Shown: positions 1 through 13,047 of the stretch, piece by piece
How the letters are laid out: each line of letters starts with the position of its first letter
Numbering within the stretch: position 1 is the first letter of the stretch
Source: Oceanisphaera avium
GTDB taxonomy: Bacteria > Pseudomonadota > Gammaproteobacteria > Enterobacterales > Aeromonadaceae
Length of the DNA: 64,000 nt
Assembly (NCBI RefSeq): GCF_002157875.1
Contig: NZ_CP021376.1
Location: forward strand, 2,217,501-2,281,500
Direction of reading: 5' to 3'
Made by a program: the position numbers and the translations under genes
The notes under the pieces: model-generated
What the model was told of the DNA's origin: nothing
What the model saw: only the letters and a program-made list of their open reading frames with translations
Database searches by the model: none

Positions 1-283
1 AAATAGAGAAAAATGAGCTAACAGCTACCAGCAAGATTAATATCAAGAGGTTCTCAAACATGGTCATAGCAATACACCAATAGAAGTAAAGAAAAGCGTC
101 TGGCGAGCAGCAGCGCAGACTACCATTATGTATGCTATTTCGAATTAGCTAAATAGTTGTTTTGCTTAACTAGGGGGCTAGCTCCCAAAAGAGAATAAAT
201 ATCAGCTAACTCTTCGATAATTTTTTAAAACTTAAGGAGCGATAACAGCACTGCGTGCTTTGTTGCCTCACAGAGCCATTTTT
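1..283. other. Non-coding stretch upstream of luxP
   Basis: No convincing gene is seen. A short GC-rich inverted repeat (GGGGGCTAGCTCCC, near 173-186) and an AAGGAG-like stretch near 234-239 are visible. The promoter of the luxP-type gene presumably lies here, but no clear -35/-10 pair could be chosen. Confidence 0.4.
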
Positions 284-1387
284 ATGCTAACTAAAAATTT
301 GATACTGCTTAGCGGCTACTTATTGCTTTTTTTAAGTCAAAGTGTGGCGGCTAATCACTTAGAATACTGGTCATTGCAGGAGTACTTAACCTTGCACCCC
401 GAGCAACAGGCATTATCGAAAGCCTTTGCTAAACGCGTTAGGCAAGAGGTACAGCCTTCAACTAAGAAGCTAGCTAAGCCATTGCGTATTGCTCTATTAA
501 CGCCAGATCAACAAGTATCTGACTATTGGAGCCGTAACCAACAAAGCCTAAGCAAACGCCTAACCGAGCTGGGTGTGAGCTTTAGCTTACAAAACTATTC
601 ATCTTTACCCGCTACCCACACCCGTGAGCAAGAGCAGTTACTAGCAAACGCTCTGCAAAGTGATCCCGATTATTTGATACTCACTCTTAACACGGCGCGA
701 GAAGCGATCTTACTGGATAAATTGCTTACCCGAGATAAACCCAAAATAATAGTTATGAATATTACTACGCCATTAAAGCATCTCGGCGCTAAGCAGCCTT
801 TCTTTTATGTAGGCTTTGATCATGAGCAAGGCACACAACTGCTGCAAAGAAAAATGAAAGAAATGACCGGTGGCCAAGCGAACTACTTAATGCTTTATGG
901 AACTCGAGGCTATATTAGCCGAGTAAGAGGCGACTCTTTTATCCAACTTAACCAAAAAGAAGATAATATAAGCTTAAGCCAAGCCTTTTACACAGACGTA
1001 AAGCCTGAAAAAACAAAACAGGCGATATTTGAAGCGCTCACTGCTAAACCAAATATTAACCTTATTTATGCTTGTACCACAGATATAGCACTGGCAGCTG
1101 CAAAAGCACTTAAGGCTATGGGTAAACAAGAGAACACTATTATAAATGGCTGGGGAGGCGGTAGCGATGAGCTAGCAGCGCTAGTCGCAGGAGAGTTAGA
1201 TCTTACCGTGATGCGGATGAATGACGATAATGGCATAGCCATTGCCGAAGCCATAATGCTTGATCAGTTAGGAAAAAAAGAGGCGGTGCCACAAGTTTAT
1301 AATGGCGACTTTGTCCTTATCGACCAACATACTTCACCTGCCGCACTGGAGCGTTTTAAAAGCCATGCCTTTCGCTACTCAAACTAA
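284..1387 (+). CDS. luxP: LuxP-like autoinducer-2-binding periplasmic protein
   Basis: This is a periplasmic binding protein of the sugar-binding type I fold, most like Vibrio LuxP, which binds autoinducer-2 (the furanosyl borate diester) and modulates the LuxQ sensor. A signal peptide is visible from the ATG at 284 (MLTKNLILLSGYLLLF, then a SQSVAA cleavage region). The C-terminal part holds NGWGGGSDEL and TVMRMNDDNGIA, which resemble LuxP. At about 367 residues it matches the usual LuxP length (about 365). An alternative TTG start at 260 is closer to an AAGGAG stretch but would put extra residues before the signal peptide. The 3' end overlaps the next gene by 23 bp, as expected for a luxPQ operon. 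AI-2 binding is inferred from family resemblance. Confidence 0.8.
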   Translation: MLTKNLILLSGYLLLFLSQSVAANHLEYWSLQEYLTLHPEQQALSKAFAKRVRQEVQPSTKKLAKPLRIALLTPDQQVSDYWSRNQQSLSKRLTELGVSFSLQNYSSLPATHTREQEQLLANALQSDPDYLILTLNTAREAILLDKLLTRDKPKIIVMNITTPLKHLGAKQPFFYVGFDHEQGTQLLQRKMKEMTGGQANYLMLYGTRGYISRVRGDSFIQLNQKEDNISLSQAFYTDVKPEKTKQAIFEALTAKPNINLIYACTTDIALAAAKALKAMGKQENTIINGWGGGSDELAALVAGELDLTVMRMNDDNGIAIAEAIMLDQLGKKEAVPQVYNGDFVLIDQHTSPAALERFKSHAFRYSN

Positions 1388-2291
1388 TTACCAGCGCCAG
1401 CGAGCCAAGTTAAAGCTGAGCTTAGTTATCTTATTACCGATATTATTCGCTCTCGCTTTTATAATGTTATTTTTAGCATGGCAAAGCACTCACAGCGTGA
1501 TGAAAAGTAGTATTGATTATCAGCTACAAGAAACACAAAACAACGCCCAAAGCCGCCTAGAAAGCTATCTCAGTGGCTTAGATAACTTATTGTCTAGCCT
1601 AGCTGAAAATCCTAAGCTGGCTAATTATATTATTGAAGATAAGCGCCAAGACGCTAAAGCAATGTTAAGCAATACCTTAGAACATAACTATGGCGAATAC
1701 TTAGATTTACTAGTTCTTAGCCGCCAAGGTAAATACTGGGCTAACATGAGCTCCCCTTTATATCTACTGGGTTCAGACTTAAATTCCACGATTGGCGATA
1801 TTTCTTATTTTAATAAATGGTCGAGTGTTAATTTAACGCCTGATCCTAATGCACTTACCGCCATTATCCAGCGCTATCCCATCTTATCTAGTCACACCGG
1901 TATGGTAGTAGGAAGTGTTTTTGGCGGATTAATATTAAACGATAACTTAACGCTGTTAAGCTTACTAGGAAAAGACACGTCAGATAAAAGTTTACAACTT
2001 TTACTTGACGACCATCCCGTAGGACCGATTTTTAAAGAAGAAAAGCTAGATAGTAACTTAATTAATAAAATAATAACGAGCAAACAAACTAAAGGAAAAA
2101 TAGAAGGCCACTACTTTAGTCGTAAACCTTTAAGCTTTGGTAATGATAAGCAGCGATTACAATTATTAGTTGTAGCCGATAGATCTTTATCACATTTATA
2201 TACTTATACCTATCTTTACCACTTTTTATTACTGATGGTATTATTACTATTAGTATTAGCCACCTTATTATTAGCTAAATACAAAAAATAA
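1365..2291 (+). CDS. LuxQ-like sensor consisting only of periplasmic domain and two TM segments
   Basis: This gene overlaps the end of luxP. From the ATG at 1365 the roughly 308-residue product has a first membrane helix at about residues 16-40 (SLVILLPILFALAFIMLF), a periplasmic region of about 230 residues resembling the LuxQ sensor domain, and a second membrane helix near the C-terminus (HFLLLMVLLLLVLATLLLAK). It then stops after KYKK. Vibrio LuxQ is about 860 residues and continues into histidine kinase and receiver domains; none of these is present here, and glmS begins converging only 29 bp later. It is therefore either a truncated gene or a stand-alone receptor subunit working with a kinase encoded elsewhere. 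A longer ORF from the ATG at 1302 is less likely because it lies deep inside luxP. Confidence 0.7.
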   Translation: MPFATQTNYQRQRAKLKLSLVILLPILFALAFIMLFLAWQSTHSVMKSSIDYQLQETQNNAQSRLESYLSGLDNLLSSLAENPKLANYIIEDKRQDAKAMLSNTLEHNYGEYLDLLVLSRQGKYWANMSSPLYLLGSDLNSTIGDISYFNKWSSVNLTPDPNALTAIIQRYPILSSHTGMVVGSVFGGLILNDNLTLLSLLGKDTSDKSLQLLLDDHPVGPIFKEEKLDSNLINKIITSKQTKGKIEGHYFSRKPLSFGNDKQRLQLLVVADRSLSHLYTYTYLYHFLLLMVLLLLVLATLLLAKYKK

Positions 2292-2320
2292 AAAGTTAAG
2301 CATTTATTTTATTAAAAGCG

Positions 2321-4153
2321 TTATTCGACCGTGACTGATTTAGCAAGATTTCTAGGCTGATCCACATCCGTGCCTTTTATCAAAGCGACATAATAAGACA
2401 ATAACTGCAGCGGCAGCGTATAGACAATAGGTGCGATAGCTGCCGGCACATGGGGCACTGGAAGCACCTGCATATTGGCGGCACTATTAAAGTCAGCGGC
2501 TCGGTCGGCAAACACATATAAGATGCCGCCTCGGGCGCGCACTTCTTCGATGTTAGATTTCAGCTTTTCTAATAAATCATTATCAGGCGCTATTACGATA
2601 ATGGGCATCTCGGCGTCGATCAGCGCCAGCGGCCCGTGTTTTAGCTCGCCGGCGGCATAAGCTTCGGCATGAATATAGGAGATTTCTTTTAGCTTAAGTG
2701 CACCTTCCATGGCGATAGGGTATTGCTCGCCACGGCCCAAAAATAAACTGTGCTGTTTTTCGACAAAATCTTCCGCGAGCATTTCTATCTGATCCGCCAA
2801 GCCCAAAGTTTCGGCCAAATGGCCGGGCAGGGCGCGCAGCGCCTGTAGCAGTTCTAATTCAGTCTCGGCGCTCATGGTATTACGACAACGCCCCATAGCC
2901 ATCACTAACATCAGTAAAGCCGCTAATTGAGTAGTAAACGCCTTAGTAGATGCCACGCCAATTTCGGCACCGGCGCGAGTCATAAAGGCGAGCTCTGATT
3001 CGCGCACCAACGAGGAGCTGGCCACATTACAAATAGCCAAGCTGCTCATAAAACCAAGCTCTTTGGCTAAGCGCAAGGCCGCGAGCGTATCGGCGGTTTC
3101 GCCACTTTGCGAAAGAGTAATAATCAAACTATTCGGCCGCATCACTGACTTGCGATAGCGAAATTCGGAAGCGATGTCGATATCACAAGCCACACCCGCC
3201 AGTGCCTCAAACCAATAACGCGCCACCATGCCTGCATGATAAGAGGTGCCACAAGCAATCAGCTGGATATGTTCAACTTTTTCAAAAATGCCGCGCGCGC
3301 TATTACCGAAGGCTTCTACCACTACGCCGCTATCGGTAAGGCGACCCTCTAAAGTGTCGGTAATGGCCTTGGGCTGCTGGTGAATTTCTTTCAGCATATG
3401 ATGGCGATATTCACCTTTATCACCGGCATCATGCATAACATCAGACTGCAGTTCGCTACGCTCGACGCTCACCCCTTGCGCATCAAAGACACGCACCTCA
3501 CGGCGGGTCACTTCAGCCACATCACCTTCTTCTAGATACAAGAAGCGGCGGGTCACTGGTAGTAGCGCCAGCTGATCCGAGGCAATAAAGTTTTCACCTA
3601 CTCCTAAGCCAATCACTAGCGGTGAGCCAGAGCGGGCCACCACCAATAGCTCAGGATCTCTCGCATCCATAACCACGGTACCATAGGCGCCGCGCAGCGC
3701 TTTCAGCGTGGCTTGTACGGCGCTAAGTAAAGAGTCGGTGTGCTGGCGGTGATAATGCACTAAGTGAGCAATCACTTCGGTGTCGGTATCTGAGCTAAAG
3801 TGATAGCCCTTGGCTTGCATCTCTGAACGTAGACGTTCGTAATTTTCGATAATGCCGTTATGTACTACTACTATGTCGTCCGACACATGGGGATGAGCAT
3901 TACGCTGGGAGGGTTCACCATGGGTAGCCCAGCGAGTATGAGCAATGCCAGTGCCACCGCTTAGCGGTTGAGCGGCTAGCGCATCCGCCAAGGCTTGGAC
4001 CTTACCTAGCTCACGCAACCTATGTAACTGGCCTTCGCCGTTAACAATAGCTACCCCGGCCGAGTCATAGCCGCGATATTCGAGGCGCCGTAAACCTTCA
4101 ATCAATATTTCTGCTACATCTCGCTGGGCTACAGCGCCGACTATGCCACACAT
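2321..4153 (-). CDS. glmS: Glutamine--fructose-6-phosphate aminotransferase (isomerizing)
   Basis: GlmS converts fructose-6-phosphate and glutamine to glucosamine-6-phosphate and glutamate, the first step towards UDP-GlcNAc for peptidoglycan and LPS. The 610-residue product starts MCGIVGAV, which exposes Cys2, the N-terminal nucleophile of the glutaminase domain (about 1-240). Two SIS sugar-isomerase domains follow ([11 protein letters not shown] is a typical phosphate-binding loop), and it ends in the conserved NLAKSVTVE. Length matches E. coli GlmS (609). glmU lies upstream in the same direction, separated by 333 bp, so co-transcription is possible but not certain. Confidence 0.97.
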   Translation of the reverse strand: MCGIVGAVAQRDVAEILIEGLRRLEYRGYDSAGVAIVNGEGQLHRLRELGKVQALADALAAQPLSGGTGIAHTRWATHGEPSQRNAHPHVSDDIVVVHNGIIENYERLRSEMQAKGYHFSSDTDTEVIAHLVHYHRQHTDSLLSAVQATLKALRGAYGTVVMDARDPELLVVARSGSPLVIGLGVGENFIASDQLALLPVTRRFLYLEEGDVAEVTRREVRVFDAQGVSVERSELQSDVMHDAGDKGEYRHHMLKEIHQQPKAITDTLEGRLTDSGVVVEAFGNSARGIFEKVEHIQLIACGTSYHAGMVARYWFEALAGVACDIDIASEFRYRKSVMRPNSLIITLSQSGETADTLAALRLAKELGFMSSLAICNVASSSLVRESELAFMTRAGAEIGVASTKAFTTQLAALLMLVMAMGRCRNTMSAETELELLQALRALPGHLAETLGLADQIEMLAEDFVEKQHSLFLGRGEQYPIAMEGALKLKEISYIHAEAYAAGELKHGPLALIDAEMPIIVIAPDNDLLEKLKSNIEEVRARGGILYVFADRAADFNSAANMQVLPVPHVPAAIAPIVYTLPLQLLSYYVALIKGTDVDQPRNLAKSVTVE

Positions 4154-4486
4154 GACTATCCCCTAAAAAATTAATTGCATGCTTTATATAATGAAATCCA
4201 GTGGCAGGGTTGCTACCCATTACTGACATAATTATAGGGTTGAGCAATAACGATAAGGTGGCGGTATCGCTAGGGTAAGCAAGCCAGAGTGATAATGAAG
4301 TGGAGCGTGAGACATAAAGTGCGAATATGTCGAATGGAAAGAAAATTTTACCAGAGTAAAAGAAAAGCGCGCAAGGAAAATGTGCGCACAATAGCAAAGG
4401 GAAACGGTAAGGAATGAGGTAGAAAATAGGGCGATTGGGAGGTTAATCCTCTCGCCTTACCTCTCATCCCTCACCACCAATTAATA
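4154..4486. other. glmS-glmU intergenic region with an imperfect inverted repeat
   Basis: No gene is supported here; a 99-codon frame reading into glmS looks spurious. Near 4409-4480 there is an imperfect inverted repeat (GGTAAGGAATGAGG on the left, CCTCTCATCCCTCACC on the right). Inside it lies a smaller GAGG/CCTC hairpin that could end glmU transcription on the minus strand. A similar arrangement occurs at 5863-5940. Confidence 0.4.
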
Positions 4487-5845
4487 CTATTTTTTAGTAG
4501 GGCGTGGCCAGTTTTTAATGTGGCGCTGCGCCACACGTGTGATTACCAGCTCATCGGCGGCAACGTCTTTGGTCACCGTAGAGCCAGCCCCTAAGGTGGC
4601 ATTTTTACCGATGCGCACCGGTGCTACTAACTGGGTATCGGAGCCGACGAATACGCCATCTTCGATGATAGTTTGAAACTTATTTACGCCATCGTAGTTA
4701 CAGGTAATGGTACCGGCACCAATATTTACGCCCGCGCCAATCTCGGCGTCACCTAAGTAGCTTAAATGGCCGGCCTTGGAGCCGTTGCCTAACCGCGCTT
4801 TTTTTATTTCTACAAAATTTCCTACATGAGTATCGTCGCCCAATATCGCACCTGGGCGCAGGCGGGCGAAGGGGCCGGCGGAGCTGGCGCTACCGAGCTG
4901 GGCTTGCTCAATAATAGAGTAGGGCTTAACGATGGCGTCATCCTTAATCACGCAGTCTTTAAGGATGGCACCGGCGCCTAGGTGCACGCGATTACCTAAG
5001 GTGACCTTACCTTCGATGATCACGTTCACATCGATAGTCACTTCTTCGCCGACGGTGAGCTCGCCGCGCAAGTCAAAACGGGCTGGATCCAATAGGGTAA
5101 CGCCTTCACGCATCAAGCGCTCGGCCTGCATCTTCTGATAGGCGCGCTCCAAACCGGCCAATTGCAATCGATCGTTGGCGCCTTCTACTTCGGCAGTGGA
5201 GGCAGGATGCACGGTGGCAATCTCGCAACCATCAGCATGGGCCATGGCGAAGATGTCGGTCAGGTAGTATTCACCTTGAGCATTATTGTTATTTAAGGCG
5301 CTCAACCAGCGCTTCAGTAAACCCGCTTCGGCCACCAGCACGCCGGTATTTACTTCATTAATCAGTAGTTGTTCGGCGTTGGCATCTTTTTGCTCGACTA
5401 TGCCTACTACCTTGCCGTTATCGCGCACTATACGACCATAACCGGTGGGATTATCTAGCTTAACCGTCAGCAAGCCTACGCCGCCCTTTGGTTTGGCGGC
5501 CAGTAAGGCCTTTAGGGTATCTGGCTGTAATAGCGGCGTATCACCATATAAAACCAAGACATCATCAGTGTCATGGATGTCGGGTAGCGCTACCGCTACC
5601 GCATGACCGGTACCCAGTTGTTCCTGTTGATGAACCCAGCTTACATTGGCATCGGTAATGCGCGCTTTAAGTTGCTCGGCGCCGTGGCCATATACTAAAT
5701 GAATACCGTCTACTGCACAGGCATGTGCCGCCGCTAGCACATGGCTGACCATGGGCTTAGCCGCAATAGGGTGCAGCACCTTAGGTAAAGAAGAACGCAT
5801 GCGAGTGCCTTTACCCGCCGCTAGAATTACAGCCTGTGTCGTCAT
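4487..5845 (-). CDS. glmU: Bifunctional GlcNAc-1-phosphate uridyltransferase / glucosamine-1-phosphate acetyltransferase
   Basis: GlmU acetylates glucosamine-1-phosphate and couples it to UTP, giving UDP-GlcNAc. The N-terminal nucleotidyltransferase domain carries [11 protein letters not shown] followed by LPKVLHP, the usual uridyltransferase signature. The C-terminal part (about 250-452) is a left-handed beta helix of hexapeptide repeats, including a NYDG stretch typical of the acetyltransferase site. Length 452 versus 456 in E. coli. It sits between glmS and the atp operon, an arrangement common in gammaproteobacteria. Confidence 0.97.
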   Translation of the reverse strand: MTTQAVILAAGKGTRMRSSLPKVLHPIAAKPMVSHVLAAAHACAVDGIHLVYGHGAEQLKARITDANVSWVHQQEQLGTGHAVAVALPDIHDTDDVLVLYGDTPLLQPDTLKALLAAKPKGGVGLLTVKLDNPTGYGRIVRDNGKVVGIVEQKDANAEQLLINEVNTGVLVAEAGLLKRWLSALNNNNAQGEYYLTDIFAMAHADGCEIATVHPASTAEVEGANDRLQLAGLERAYQKMQAERLMREGVTLLDPARFDLRGELTVGEEVTIDVNVIIEGKVTLGNRVHLGAGAILKDCVIKDDAIVKPYSIIEQAQLGSASSAGPFARLRPGAILGDDTHVGNFVEIKKARLGNGSKAGHLSYLGDAEIGAGVNIGAGTITCNYDGVNKFQTIIEDGVFVGSDTQLVAPVRIGKNATLGAGSTVTKDVAADELVITRVAQRHIKNWPRPTKK

Positions 5846-5862
5846 GAGAATGAATTACCTTA

Positions 5863-5940
5863 TGTGAGACGTAAGTAGTAAGGAGTGAGGAGTAAATACA
5901 TAACCGGCTTCTCTCTCACGCTTCACTCCTCACATCTCAC
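5863..5940. repeat. Imperfect inverted repeat between glmU and atpC
   Basis: A left arm beginning GTGAGACGTAAGTAG and a right arm ending CTCCTCACATCTCAC are imperfectly complementary over about 26 bp, separated by about 25 bp. Similar purine-rich arms occur in the glmS-glmU gap, so this may be a dispersed foldable element rather than a gene-specific signal. Confidence 0.45.
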
Positions 5941-5957
5941 TTTATATTAAATTATAA

Positions 5958-5986
5958 AAAAAAAGCGACCCTAAGGCCGCTTTTTT
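5958..5986 (-). terminator. Terminator of the atp operon
   Basis: On the minus strand, 20-50 bases after the atpC stop, a GCGGCCTTAGGGTCGC hairpin is followed by a run of more than eight T. The A run on the other side could allow weak bidirectional function. Confidence 0.8.
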
Positions 5987-6006
5987 AGGCGCAAATAAAC
6001 TGCACC

Positions 6007-6423
6007 TTATCTTTTTAGCAACTGCAACACGCGCAGTTTTGCCACAGCGCGAGCCAAATCGGCGGCCGCTTCGGCATAATCCACATCTTTTGCGGAGCTA
6101 TGCAACTTAGCTTCTGCCGCGCGTTTAGCTTCCTCGGCCTTGGCTTTATCCAAGTCTTGGGCGCGAATAGCAGTGTCAGCTAAAACCTTAACACTGCTGT
6201 TCTGCACTTCTAGCATACCGCCAGAAATATACAGAACTTCTTGTTGACCAGACTCAGTAACATATTGCACTAAGCCTGGACGAATCGAGGTCAACAAGGG
6301 GGCATGTCCATAACGGATCCCCAATTCACCCTCAGAGCCGGAAACTGTCACCGCTTGCACAATGCCAGAGAACAAACGCTCTTCGGCACTAACAATGTCG
6401 AGATGAAAGCGAAAATTGCTCAT
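6007..6423 (-). CDS. atpC: ATP synthase F1 epsilon subunit
   Basis: The epsilon subunit links the F1 head to the c-ring and restrains ATP hydrolysis. The 138-residue protein has the N-terminal beta sandwich ([30 protein letters not shown]) and a C-terminal helical hairpin rich in Ala, Lys and Glu. It is the last gene of the operon, 18 bp after atpD, and is followed by the terminator at 5958-5986. Confidence 0.97.
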   Translation of the reverse strand: MSNFRFHLDIVSAEERLFSGIVQAVTVSGSEGELGIRYGHAPLLTSIRPGLVQYVTESGQQEVLYISGGMLEVQNSSVKVLADTAIRAQDLDKAKAEEAKRAAEAKLHSSAKDVDYAEAAADLARAVAKLRVLQLLKR

Positions 6424-6441
6424 CAGGTTCTCCTTCGCGGC

Positions 6442-7863
<1,422 letters not shown>

Positions 7864-8724
7864 TTATACGGCACCGGCACCAGCCACTATCTCGCTCAGC
7901 TCTTGGGTAATCGCCGCCTGACGGGCTTTGTTATACACCAATTGCAATTCGTCGATTAAGTCACCGGCGTTATCGGTGGCGGCTTTCATTGCCACCATGC
8001 GTGCAGCCTGCTCACTGGCGAGGTTTTCTACCACACCTTGATACACTTGTGCTTCCACAAAGCGTACCAGTAGCTTATCTAACAGCACTTTAGGACTTGG
8101 TTCGTATATGTAGTCCCAGCTGTGGCTGGCCACGTTTTCTTCCGCTGCGGGTAAGGGCAACAGTTGATCGATTGTGGGTGCCTGTATCATGGTGTTTTCA
8201 AACTTGTTGTACACCAAAAACAGTCTATCTATCTCACCCGAGTTGTACGCCTCAAGCATGACGGTGACAGAGCCAATTAACTCGCTAAGGGATGGGTTAT
8301 CACCCAAGCCACTCTTTGAGGCAATGACTTTGCCGCCGTAGCGGTTAAAGAAACTCACCGCTTTACCGCCGATCAAGCCTAGATCAATGTCTACGCCTTT
8401 ATCGGACCATGCTTTCATGTCGGTCATGGCTTTTTTGAACAAGTTAATGTTCAAACCACCACATAGGCCACGGTCGGTTGAGATAATAATAAACCCAACG
8501 CGCTTAACCTCACGGTCTTCCATATAGGGGTGCTTGTATTCCAAGTTCCCTTGCGCGACGTTACCGATCACCTTGCGTATGGTTTCAGCGTATGGGCGGC
8601 TGTGGTCCATTCTCTCTTGCGCTCTGCGCATTTTAGAGGCGGCCACCATCTCCATAGCGCTGGTGATCTTTTGAGTGTTTTTAACACTCCCGATCTTGCT
8701 ACGTATTTCTTTTGCGCCGGCCAT
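7864..8724 (-). CDS. atpG: ATP synthase F1 gamma subunit
   Basis: The gamma subunit is the central rotor shaft. The 286-residue product begins [20 protein letters not shown] with the typical [16 protein letters not shown] helix, and ends in the conserved helix region with [13 protein letters not shown]. It sits between atpA and atpD in the standard order and matches the usual length (287 in E. coli). Confidence 0.97.
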   Translation of the reverse strand: MAGAKEIRSKIGSVKNTQKITSAMEMVAASKMRRAQERMDHSRPYAETIRKVIGNVAQGNLEYKHPYMEDREVKRVGFIIISTDRGLCGGLNINLFKKAMTDMKAWSDKGVDIDLGLIGGKAVSFFNRYGGKVIASKSGLGDNPSLSELIGSVTVMLEAYNSGEIDRLFLVYNKFENTMIQAPTIDQLLPLPAAEENVASHSWDYIYEPSPKVLLDKLLVRFVEAQVYQGVVENLASEQAARMVAMKAATDNAGDLIDELQLVYNKARQAAITQELSEIVAGAGAV

Positions 8725-8766
8725 GTCGCTTCTCCAATTCAGGTGGCAGCAAACGCTGCCACATGG

Positions 8767-10308
8767 TTACCAGGACTGGGTAGCTTTAAAGCTATCCAGC
8801 AACGCAGATAGCTGAGCCACAACATCTTTGTTGTAGTCGGCTTTCTGGTTGATGTCTGCCATGGTGGCAGCATGTTCTGAACTGGCATAAGCGAGCAGGG
8901 CAGCTTCAAACGTAGTGATTTGGCTTAACTCAACATCGTCTAAATAGCCGTTTTCAGCAGCAAACAAGACTAAACCTTGCTCAGCAACTGACATAGGACG
9001 GTACTGCTTTTGCTTCATCAACTCAGTTACTTTCTGGCCGTGATCCAGCTGCTTGCGCGTAGCGGCATCTAGGTCAGAAGAGAATTGAGCAAAGGCGGCC
9101 AGTTCACGATACTGAGCCAAAGCAGTACGAATACCACCTGAAACCTTTTTGATAAGCTTAGTTTGAGCCGCACCACCTACTCGAGATACAGAGATACCTG
9201 GGTCAACTGCCGGGCGAATGCCGGAGTTAAACAGCTCTGTAGTCAAGAAAATCTGACCATCAGTAATCGAGATTACGTTGGTCGGTACAAACGCCGATAC
9301 GTCACCCGCTTGAGTTTCAATGATAGGCAACGCGGTCAAAGAACCGGTTTTACCTGTCACTTCACCCTTAGTGAAGCGCTCTACATACTCAACCGATACG
9401 CGAGAGGCACGCTCAAGCAAACGGGAGTGCAAGTAGAAAACGTCACCCGGATAAGCTTCACGACCTGGCGGACGACGTAACAGCAAAGAAATCTGACGAT
9501 AAGCAACGGCTTGTTTAGACAAGTCATCGTATACGATCAGCGCATCTTCACCGCGGTCGCGGAAGAATTCACCCATGGCGCAACCAGAGTAAGGCGCCAA
9601 GTACTGCAGTGCTGCAGACTCAGAAGCAGAAGCCACTACTACGATAGTGTTGGCCAGTGCGCCATGCTCTTCTAACTTGCGAACTACGTTAGAGATAGTG
9701 GACGCTTTTTGGCCGATAGCCACGTACACACACTTAACGCCGGAGTCTTTTTGGTTGATGATGGCATCAACGGCTAAGGCAGTTTTACCTACCTGACGGT
9801 CACCGATGATCAGCTCACGCTGACCACGACCTACAGGGATCATGGCATCAACGGCTTTATAACCAGTTTGCAGTGGCTCATCTACCGATTGACGGTCGAT
9901 AACACCTGGTGCAATCATTTCTACTGGTGAAAAAGTATCGGCAACAATGGCGCCTTTACCGTCGATGGGCTCACCCAAGGTGTTAACCACACGACCCAAT
10001 AGATTACGACCTACTGGAACTTCCAGAATACGGCCGGTAGAGCGTACTTTCATGCCTTCGGCTAGATCCGTATAAGGACCCATTACCACGGCACCGACGG
10101 AGTCACGCTCTAAGTTCAATGCCAAGGCGTACAAACCACCTGGCAATTCGATCATTTCACCTTGCATGATATCAGCAAGGCCGTGAACACGGATAATACC
10201 GTCACTTACAGAGACGATAGTACCTTCGTTTCGTGCTTCACTGACAACGTTGAATTGCTCGATACGCTGTTTAATCAGCTCGGCAATTTCAGTTGAATTC
10301 AGTTGCAT
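8767..10308 (-). CDS. atpA: ATP synthase F1 alpha subunit
   Basis: Non-catalytic nucleotide-binding subunit of F1. The 513-residue protein begins [16 protein letters not shown] and carries a P-loop GDRQVGKT near residue 170 (E. coli has Thr where Val is seen here). It also has the [20 protein letters not shown] segment and the ATP-synthase alpha/beta signature region [14 protein letters not shown]. It lies 14 bp downstream of atpH. Confidence 0.98.
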   Translation of the reverse strand: MQLNSTEIAELIKQRIEQFNVVSEARNEGTIVSVSDGIIRVHGLADIMQGEMIELPGGLYALALNLERDSVGAVVMGPYTDLAEGMKVRSTGRILEVPVGRNLLGRVVNTLGEPIDGKGAIVADTFSPVEMIAPGVIDRQSVDEPLQTGYKAVDAMIPVGRGQRELIIGDRQVGKTALAVDAIINQKDSGVKCVYVAIGQKASTISNVVRKLEEHGALANTIVVVASASESAALQYLAPYSGCAMGEFFRDRGEDALIVYDDLSKQAVAYRQISLLLRRPPGREAYPGDVFYLHSRLLERASRVSVEYVERFTKGEVTGKTGSLTALPIIETQAGDVSAFVPTNVISITDGQIFLTTELFNSGIRPAVDPGISVSRVGGAAQTKLIKKVSGGIRTALAQYRELAAFAQFSSDLDAATRKQLDHGQKVTELMKQKQYRPMSVAEQGLVLFAAENGYLDDVELSQITTFEAALLAYASSEHAATMADINQKADYNKDVVAQLSALLDSFKATQSW

Positions 10309-10322
10309 GCTCTATTCCCCAA

Positions 10323-10853
10323 TCAAGATTGCAGCGTTTCAGCCAAGCGGGACAGCCTGCCCCGAACACTTCCGTCGATAACCAAGTCACCAGCTTTAAT
10401 AATAATGCCAGCCATAAGTGCTTTATCGACACTGCAATTCAGCTTCACTTTGCGATCTAAGCGCTTTTCAAGTGAGGCCTGAATCTTGGCCATTTGTTGC
10501 TTAGTCAGTTTGGCAGCAGACACCACTTCGGCTTCTACTTCCCGGTCTAACTCTGCCTTTAAGGAGGCAAATTCTAAGACCACTGCAGGCAACACACTCA
10601 AGCGTCCGTTTACGGCCATTACCTTTATTAGGTTTTGGCCTTGCTCATCGAGCTGATCGCCACAGACAGCCAAAAATAAGTCGGCCATCTTTTCCGCGTT
10701 CAGATTGCTATTGATAAGGTCTTCTACTTGCGGATCGCTTGCTACTTGCGCAGCAAAACCCAGCATAGTTAACCATTTATCAACCGCTTTTTTCTCAACG
10801 GCAAAATCGAAAGCTGCTTTGGCATAGGGGCGAGCAATGGTAATCATGTCCAT
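10323..10853 (-). CDS. atpH: ATP synthase F1 delta subunit
   Basis: The delta subunit joins the peripheral stalk to the top of F1. The 176-residue protein begins [18 protein letters not shown], typical of the N-terminal helical bundle, and ends with the conserved ILKAGD-like segment ([18 protein letters not shown]). Length equals the usual 177. It lies between atpF and atpA with gaps of 13 and 14 bp. Confidence 0.96.
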   Translation of the reverse strand: MDMITIARPYAKAAFDFAVEKKAVDKWLTMLGFAAQVASDPQVEDLINSNLNAEKMADLFLAVCGDQLDEQGQNLIKVMAVNGRLSVLPAVVLEFASLKAELDREVEAEVVSAAKLTKQQMAKIQASLEKRLDRKVKLNCSVDKALMAGIIIKAGDLVIDGSVRGRLSRLAETLQS

Positions 10854-10866
10854 AGCTCTCTATCCC

Positions 10867-11337
10867 TTACAGTTCAGCTACTACTTTCTCAACAATGTCG
10901 CTATTAGCAGCGGCATCAATTTGACGCTCGAGGATTCTTTCTGCACCTACCAAGGCAAGAGCAGCAACCTGCTTGCGCAGTTCCTCTTTGACACGATTGC
11001 GTTCGGCTTCAACTTCAGCGTGAGCCTGTGTCAATATTTTCTCACGTTCAGCTTGTGCTTCACGTGTAGCATCCTCGACGATCTGAGCTTTGCGCTTATT
11101 AGCCAACTCAACAATTTGAGCAGACTGCAGCTTAGCTTCTTTCAGCTGTTCGGTTGCATGATCTTGCGCCAGAGCCAAATCTTTCTTGGCACGCTCCGCT
11201 GAAGATAATCCTTCGGCGATTTCTTTCTGACGAGCTTCGATAGCACCCATAAGCGGGGGCCATACATACTTCATACAAAACCAAACGAAGACTATAAAGG
11301 CGACCGTTTGACCGAGGATTGTTGCGTTCATATTCAT
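10867..11337 (-). CDS. atpF: ATP synthase Fo b subunit
   Basis: Peripheral stalk subunit. A single N-terminal membrane helix ([18 protein letters not shown]) is followed by a long Ala/Glu/Lys-rich helix that dimerises. Length 156 equals E. coli AtpF. Gene order atpB-atpE-atpF-atpH is standard. A weak parS-like sequence (13 of 16 positions) lies inside the gene at 11056-11071 and is probably chance. Confidence 0.97.
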   Translation of the reverse strand: MNMNATILGQTVAFIVFVWFCMKYVWPPLMGAIEARQKEIAEGLSSAERAKKDLALAQDHATEQLKEAKLQSAQIVELANKRKAQIVEDATREAQAEREKILTQAHAEVEAERNRVKEELRKQVAALALVGAERILERQIDAAANSDIVEKVVAEL

Positions 11338-11386
11338 CGCAACTCTCCTTTAAAATAGTTAACAGACTGATTGATCAAGCGTGGCA

Positions 11387-11638
<252 letters not shown>

Positions 11639-11676
11639 TTAAACGACTGCTTGTTAAAGTATTGTTATCTTTGTTA

Positions 11677-12857
<1,181 letters not shown>

Positions 12858-12877
12858 AAACACTCCTGATACAGTTA

Positions 12878-12917
12878 GGGGCTAACTGCCTACACCGAGG
12901 TGTTTCAGTTAAGCCCC
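12878..12917 (-). other. Strong hairpin in the atp operon 5' leader
   Basis: GGGGCTTAACTG and CAGTTAGCCCC pair with one bulge, enclosing an inner ACACC/GGTGT hairpin. No U run follows, so it is more likely an mRNA-stabilising or translation-affecting structure than a terminator. Confidence 0.5.
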
Positions 12918-12932
12918 AAAAAAGCAGGTCAA

Positions 12933-12960
12933 ATTATACCCGTGCTTGGTATAAATGCAA
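12933..12960 (-). promoter_or_regulatory. Sigma70-type promoter of the atp operon
   Basis: On the minus strand TTGCAT (-35) is separated by 16 bp from a perfect TATAAT (-10), preceded by GGG. It lies about 75 bp upstream of the atpI start and points into the operon. Confidence 0.7.
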
Positions 12961-13047
12961 TTGCAGTAAGCGCCTTATTTTACTAGCTTTACTGGCCGTA
13001 TTTAGCCATTACTCATGGATGTTAACTGTTTGTTTACATCCATTAAC

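Noticed and set aside
1066..1254. Minus-strand frame inside luxP, and similar frames opposite the atp genes
   Set aside because: Fully overlapped by well supported genes and without family resemblance; shadows of real coding sequence.
4098..4397. 99-codon frame upstream of glmS
   Set aside because: Overlaps the glmS start in another frame with unlikely composition (many Ser, Leu and Cys); no ribosome site.
11056..11071. parS-like sequence TGCTTCACGTGTAGCA in atpF
   Set aside because: Only 13 of 16 positions match, and it lies on the opposite side of oriC from the two good sites; likely chance.
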